Part shown: positions 59,895-64,000 of the stretch, piece after piece
Layout of the letters: the number at the start of each line of letters is the position of its first letter
Position numbering within the stretch: position 1 is the stretch's first letter
Assembly (NCBI GenBank): GCA_964006375.1
Contig: OZ023266.1
Coordinates: forward strand, 157,177,792 to 157,241,791
DNA length: 64,000 nt
Reading direction: 5' to 3'
DNA from: Tillus elongatus
Taxonomy: Eukaryota > Arthropoda > Insecta > Coleoptera > Cleridae
Translations under genes and position numbers: made by a program
The notes under the pieces: generated by a model
What the model was told of the DNA's origin: nothing
Seen by the model: the letters and a program-made list of their open reading frames with translations, nothing else
Database searches by the model: none

Positions 59895-60740
59895 TTTTGG
59901 AGCCGTCATAATACCAGCAGAAATCGGCTCTCAATAGGGTCGTTTGATTTCCTTCCCAGTCCTCCCTTTCCGGGTGGATGGTCTTGAAAGACATATCTCT
60001 ACTGATCTTTGTAGGCATCAAATCTGGGACCATTCCCAGAATCCCATGACCCTCAATGTCATCGAGGAGTCCGGACCCTCCCAGACTGACTTCCTTCGGC
60101 ATGCTGTCGGCCGTTTGTTTTAGTATGTACGTTGTACACCGCGTCACCCTATCCAGCCATATGTGAAGAGGTGGAATATTTAGGAGGACCTTCAAAGAGG
60201 CTGATGGTGCGGTGCATATCGCTCCCGTTATCATCAGACAAGTTTGTCTCTGTAGATGAGCCAGTTTAACCCTCGCGATACCACGAAGTGCCTTGGGCCA
60301 CCAAACTATGGCTCCATGTTATCATTGGTCTGATAACCACTACATAGAGCCAGTACATCTGTTGGGGGTTTGTTCCCCAGTTATTTCCACAGATTCTACG
60401 GCATGCCCACAGGGACAGTTTAGCCCTGCGGATTACATTCTGTAACTGTACGTCCCAGTTGAGCTTCTTGTCTAGGGTAACCCTCAGATATTTTGCTTGT
60501 TCCGTAAATGGAATCGTTTCCCCCATAAGAATAGTGGATTTTAACCTGTCCAGCCTTCTTCTTCTGGTAAATAGAACAATGATCGTTTTGCGGGGGTTCA
60601 CAGACATGTGTTCCCTCCGACACTTATCATTCACTACATTTAGTGCCTCTTGAAGAGTACTTGCAAGTTCCTCCTCAGATTTGCCCCTAAGCATTGTGAC
60701 AAGATCATCAGCATACGCTTGGACCTCAACCTCCCACATC
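59866..60740 (-). pseudogene. LINE-F: reverse transcriptase end and RNase H start, interrupted
   Basis: The minus strand from 60739 reads EVQAYADDLVTMLRGKSEEE with intact YADD, EHMSVNPRKTIIVLFTRRRR, AKYLRVTLDKKLNWDVQLQN, thumb pieces RAKLSLWACRRICGNNWGTN and PQQMYWLYVVVIRPMITWSH, then after a frameshift MITGAICTAPSASLKVLLNI and the RNase H start ADFCWYYDGSKTNMGVGAGA (first Asp). LINE-B copy 2 interrupts exactly there. The family is distinct from A and B but of the same RNase H-bearing type. The 5' side is truncated at 60740 against family K. Confidence 0.85.
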
Positions 60741-60930
60741 CCTTACATATTTGGCCCTATATTGGGGAAGAAATGGGCCAGGGTTGACAATTTACTAAAT
60801 TGTTAGTTGGTTGTAGACAGTCTCTATTTTTTTAACATTCTGTGTTATTTGGAGCTGCCGTGACAACATACTACCTGGTTCCGCAACGAGATGGCGACAC
60901 GTGTGAAAAGCTTGTCTTACATATCACTTA
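60741..60930 (+). repeat. family K internal fragment
   Basis: GGGGAAGAAATGGGCCAGGG, TTGACAATTTACTAAATTGT, GGAGCTGCCGTGACAACATA, CTACCTGGTTCCGCAACGAG. It lacks the inverted ends. Confidence 0.75.
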
Positions 60931-61139
60931 GTTAAGTTGTAAGTACTTCTGACTTTCTGCAAAACAGTGTAAAAAAGGTCTGATTCTTGGAATTTCGTAT
61001 GGCGCACCATCAGGCGTTGGGGAAAAAGAATTGGGCAAATATATCAAACCAAAGACTTGCTAAAAAGCACACGTTCGCGCAGTTTGCAAAATCAAAACCT
61101 CAATCCGGTAAAGTTGCCTCCTTTTACCAGTGCTTATTT
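60931..61139. other. no feature recognised
   Basis: Spacer of mixed composition. Confidence 0.5.
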
Positions 61140-61560
61140 GATTTTTTGTGGATTTTTATTTAAAAAAATTCACTAATAGGTATCGAGACGTTGCAAAAAA
61201 AATTTCAGATGAGCGCGAATTTGGGCCCCTAGAACCCATATCCGGGGTTAGTTTCGATTTTTATATGTGTGTATCCAACCGATCACTCAAAAAATAACCC
61301 ATTTTGATGAAACTCGGAAAGTGCCTTTCTTTTATTAATAGCTTGCATGAGTTTGTTATTCAAGAAAATCGAACAAGGTTTTCCGGGAAATTTTTGAGTT
61401 TTCTTTCGAAAAAAAATTTTTGTCTCCCTAAATTACAAAGTTATTTCAATGAAATTTGGTGGACACGTTGCTTTGGGAAAGACCTGACTATGTACCACAA
61501 TTCAGCTTTCTAGCTTTACAGAAAATTGAGCTATTTAAATTTGAAACATTTATTTTTAAT
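61140..61560 (+). repeat. family G copy without (TA)n array
   Basis: Hairpin partner AAAAAATTCACTAATAGGT, AGATGAGCGCGAATTTGGGC, AACCCATATCCGGGGTTAGT, then ATATGTGTGTATCC where others have the array, then AACCGATCACTCAAAAAATA, AGTTTGTTATTCAAGAAAAT and one ~133-bp unit. This is the empty-array state of the family. Confidence 0.8.
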
Positions 61561-61960
61561 ATCACCGCTTTTTATTGACAGTGATAAAAAACTGGTATAG
61601 GTGTATGAGATCTAGTATGTCTGGGTAGTCACCTAGCAACGGAACATTTGATATCATTGCTCAGGTCAGTTACACGCTGTAACTGACGTTTATCGTATAT
61701 TATTAGATCGTTTATCTGTTTTCAATTTCAATTGACAAATTATTTGTGTTATTTGGGAATTTTAATATACAAGTGCAAATTATTCCTTTACGATTTTATT
61801 AATGTTAGTGGGTCGACTAAACAGTGTTTGTTATGTTTTGTCAACAGATATGAAACGATTGAAGTTTTACAAAAAGGGCTGATATGCAACAGGTTAGTTA
61901 TTTTCTCTCTGATGCTTTGGCGGTAGTTTTAGTTAAGTCTATGGTTTGACGGTCCATAAC
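61561..61960. other. no feature recognised
   Basis: AT-rich. Short frame 61732-61926 without motif. Confidence 0.5.
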
Positions 61961-61964
61961 TTTT

Positions 61965-62100
61965 AGCTAATTTTCGTAGAAAAAATTCGTCAATGAGGAG
62001 ACCGCGACTTTAGAATTTTAAAAAGATTTCTTCAAATGAGCGCAAACTAGGCCCTTTAGAATCCATATCAGGGTTTACGTTCAGTTTTTATCTGTTTACA
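61965..62100 (+). repeat. family G left part without (TA)n
   Basis: Degraded hairpin (TAGCTAATTTTCGTAGAAAA), GTCAATGAGGAGACCGCGAC, TTCAAATGAGCGCAAACTAG, ATCAGGGTTTACGTTCAG, then TTTACATATATACAGGG leading into family Q. Confidence 0.7.
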
Positions 62101-62330
62101 TATATACAGGGTGACGCATTTCTACGGTAAAGCTCAATATAATTATTATTATACAAGAGACGAGAAAAAATTGTATAAGTTAATTATAGGGTGTCTTGAG
62201 CTGCATCTTATAAATTATTTTGACAATCACAGGCTGGCCCATAAGTCGTTGGTGATCCCTACAATTATTTTTTTCGAACACCTTTATTTTATTGAATTTT
62301 TTATCGAAATATGTTTGTAAGAAAAAAAAT
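62101..62330 (+). repeat. family Q copy, complete left end
   Basis: TACAGGGTGACGCATTTCTA, CGGTAAAGCTCAATATAATT, TTATAGGGTGTCTTGAGCTG, CATAAGTCGTTGGTGATCCC, ATATGTTTGTAAGAAAAAAA, then the G foldback. Confidence 0.75.
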
Positions 62331-62635
62331 CGAGACGCAGTAAGTGCGTTTTGGTAGCAAATTTTCATTAAATGCTTCAAATTTCAATAACTCAATTTAC
62401 TATTAACCTAAGGTTTGTTGGCTAGGAAACCAACATTTTAAGTTTATTGTCGGAAAATTTTTGTACAATTTCAAACAATAAGTTATTTTGATAAAATATG
62501 GCACATTGTTTCTACTATATAGGTTATACCGGAAACCAAATTGATGACTGCTTGCATTAAAAAGACATATTTGCTATTCAAAGCAGTTTTATAAAAAATC
62601 ACTTCCATAACGCACTTGCTGCGTCCAGACTTTTC
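62331..62635. mobile_element. short family G foldback
   Basis: GAGACGCAGTAAGTGCGTTT at the left and ATAACGCACTTGCTGCGTCC at 62609-62628 face each other. The interior of about 250 bp repeats TTATTTTGATAAAATATGG and ATATAGGTTATACCGG, as in 1739-2215. Non-coding. Confidence 0.7.
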
Positions 62636-62639
62636 TATT

Positions 62640-63768
<1,129 letters not shown>

Positions 63769-64000
63769 GGGTGGCGCATTGAAAACGAAACAGACCGATT
63801 TGGGTCCAGATAATTTTTTTTTAAGAAACGCTGAACCACGCCAATTTTAATATTGAGGAGGACATGTTTTGACATAAAACTCCACTTTGTCAAATCAACC
63901 CCTTAAGGGTGGTGATAATATAACAACCCTTATATTTTAAAGGGGGAACATGGGTCGAGTGTTACATCATTTGAAAGCTCTTTCTTTTCTGAATTCAGCA
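63769..64000 (+). mobile_element. family E copy 4, left inverted repeat, cut by window end
   Basis: GGGTGGCGCATTGAAAACGA, AACAGACCGATTTGGGTCCA, CCCCTTAAGGGTGGTGATAA, GTCGAGTGTTACATCATTTG in the order of copy 1. A TATAA insertion interrupts GATAATATAACAACCC near 63915. The transposase, if present, lies beyond the window. Confidence 0.85.

Overview
The window is repeat-dominated nuclear DNA from an animal, most probably an arthropod and plausibly an insect. The background is AT-rich and intron-like. The recognisable coding material is almost entirely broken transposable elements of types common in arthropods: mariner, a DUF4817-type Tc1/mariner relative, piggyBac, hAT, Penelope, and APE-type non-LTR retrotransposons with RNase H. 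No complete host gene is visible. The best host-gene hint is one open segment ending in a consensus splice donor on the minus strand (20221-20406). Species cannot be named from the sequence.

Shorthand used here. Family G: a dispersed repeat up to about 0.85 kb that ends ...ACGCACTTGCTGCGTCC, carries a small hairpin at its other end, and has a (TA)n array at a fixed internal position. Family Q: a repeat starting TACAGGGTGA that twice precedes a G foldback. Family K: a 368-bp MITE with AGGCTAGATGT ends. Family E: a Tc1/mariner-superfamily transposon with about 340-bp terminal inverted repeats (TIRs). LINE-A, B, C, D and F: five non-LTR families.

Layout. 0-4 kb: G and Q repeats, an arthropod dispersed repeat, and a Penelope remnant with a GIY-YIG domain and a hammerhead-like motif. 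4.2-7.7 kb: a hAT transposon with exact 8-bp target duplications. 8.9-12.9 kb: K copies, a C-rich/Z-prone/(ATT)n block, a Penelope reverse-transcriptase scrap, a broken mariner, and a tRNA-derived SINE with a 13-bp target duplication. 13.5-16.4 kb: a DNA transposon with about 370-bp TIRs and an unassigned zinc-module protein. 16.4-20.9 kb: simple repeats, a SINE-like unit, a G copy, and the least repetitive stretch with the candidate exon. 21-30 kb: LINE-A, a mariner scrap, LINE-B and LINE-C. 30-46 kb: G copies, two family-E copies, a second LINE-A, LINE-D between two (TA)n arrays, and a third LINE-A. 46-54.5 kb: another hammerhead-like motif, a broken piggyBac, LINE-C, family E, and a hAT-like element with a 5-bp target duplication. 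54.5-64 kb: the most complete G copy, LINE-B nested inside LINE-F, and the left end of a fourth family-E copy cut by the window edge.

These genes do not form a pathway. What they share is transposition, and several insertions can be ordered in time because later elements interrupt recognisable earlier ones. About 23 (TA)n arrays (roughly 2.2 kb in total) are either internal parts of family G or sit exactly at transposon ends. GC-rich islands coincide with the LINE coding regions.
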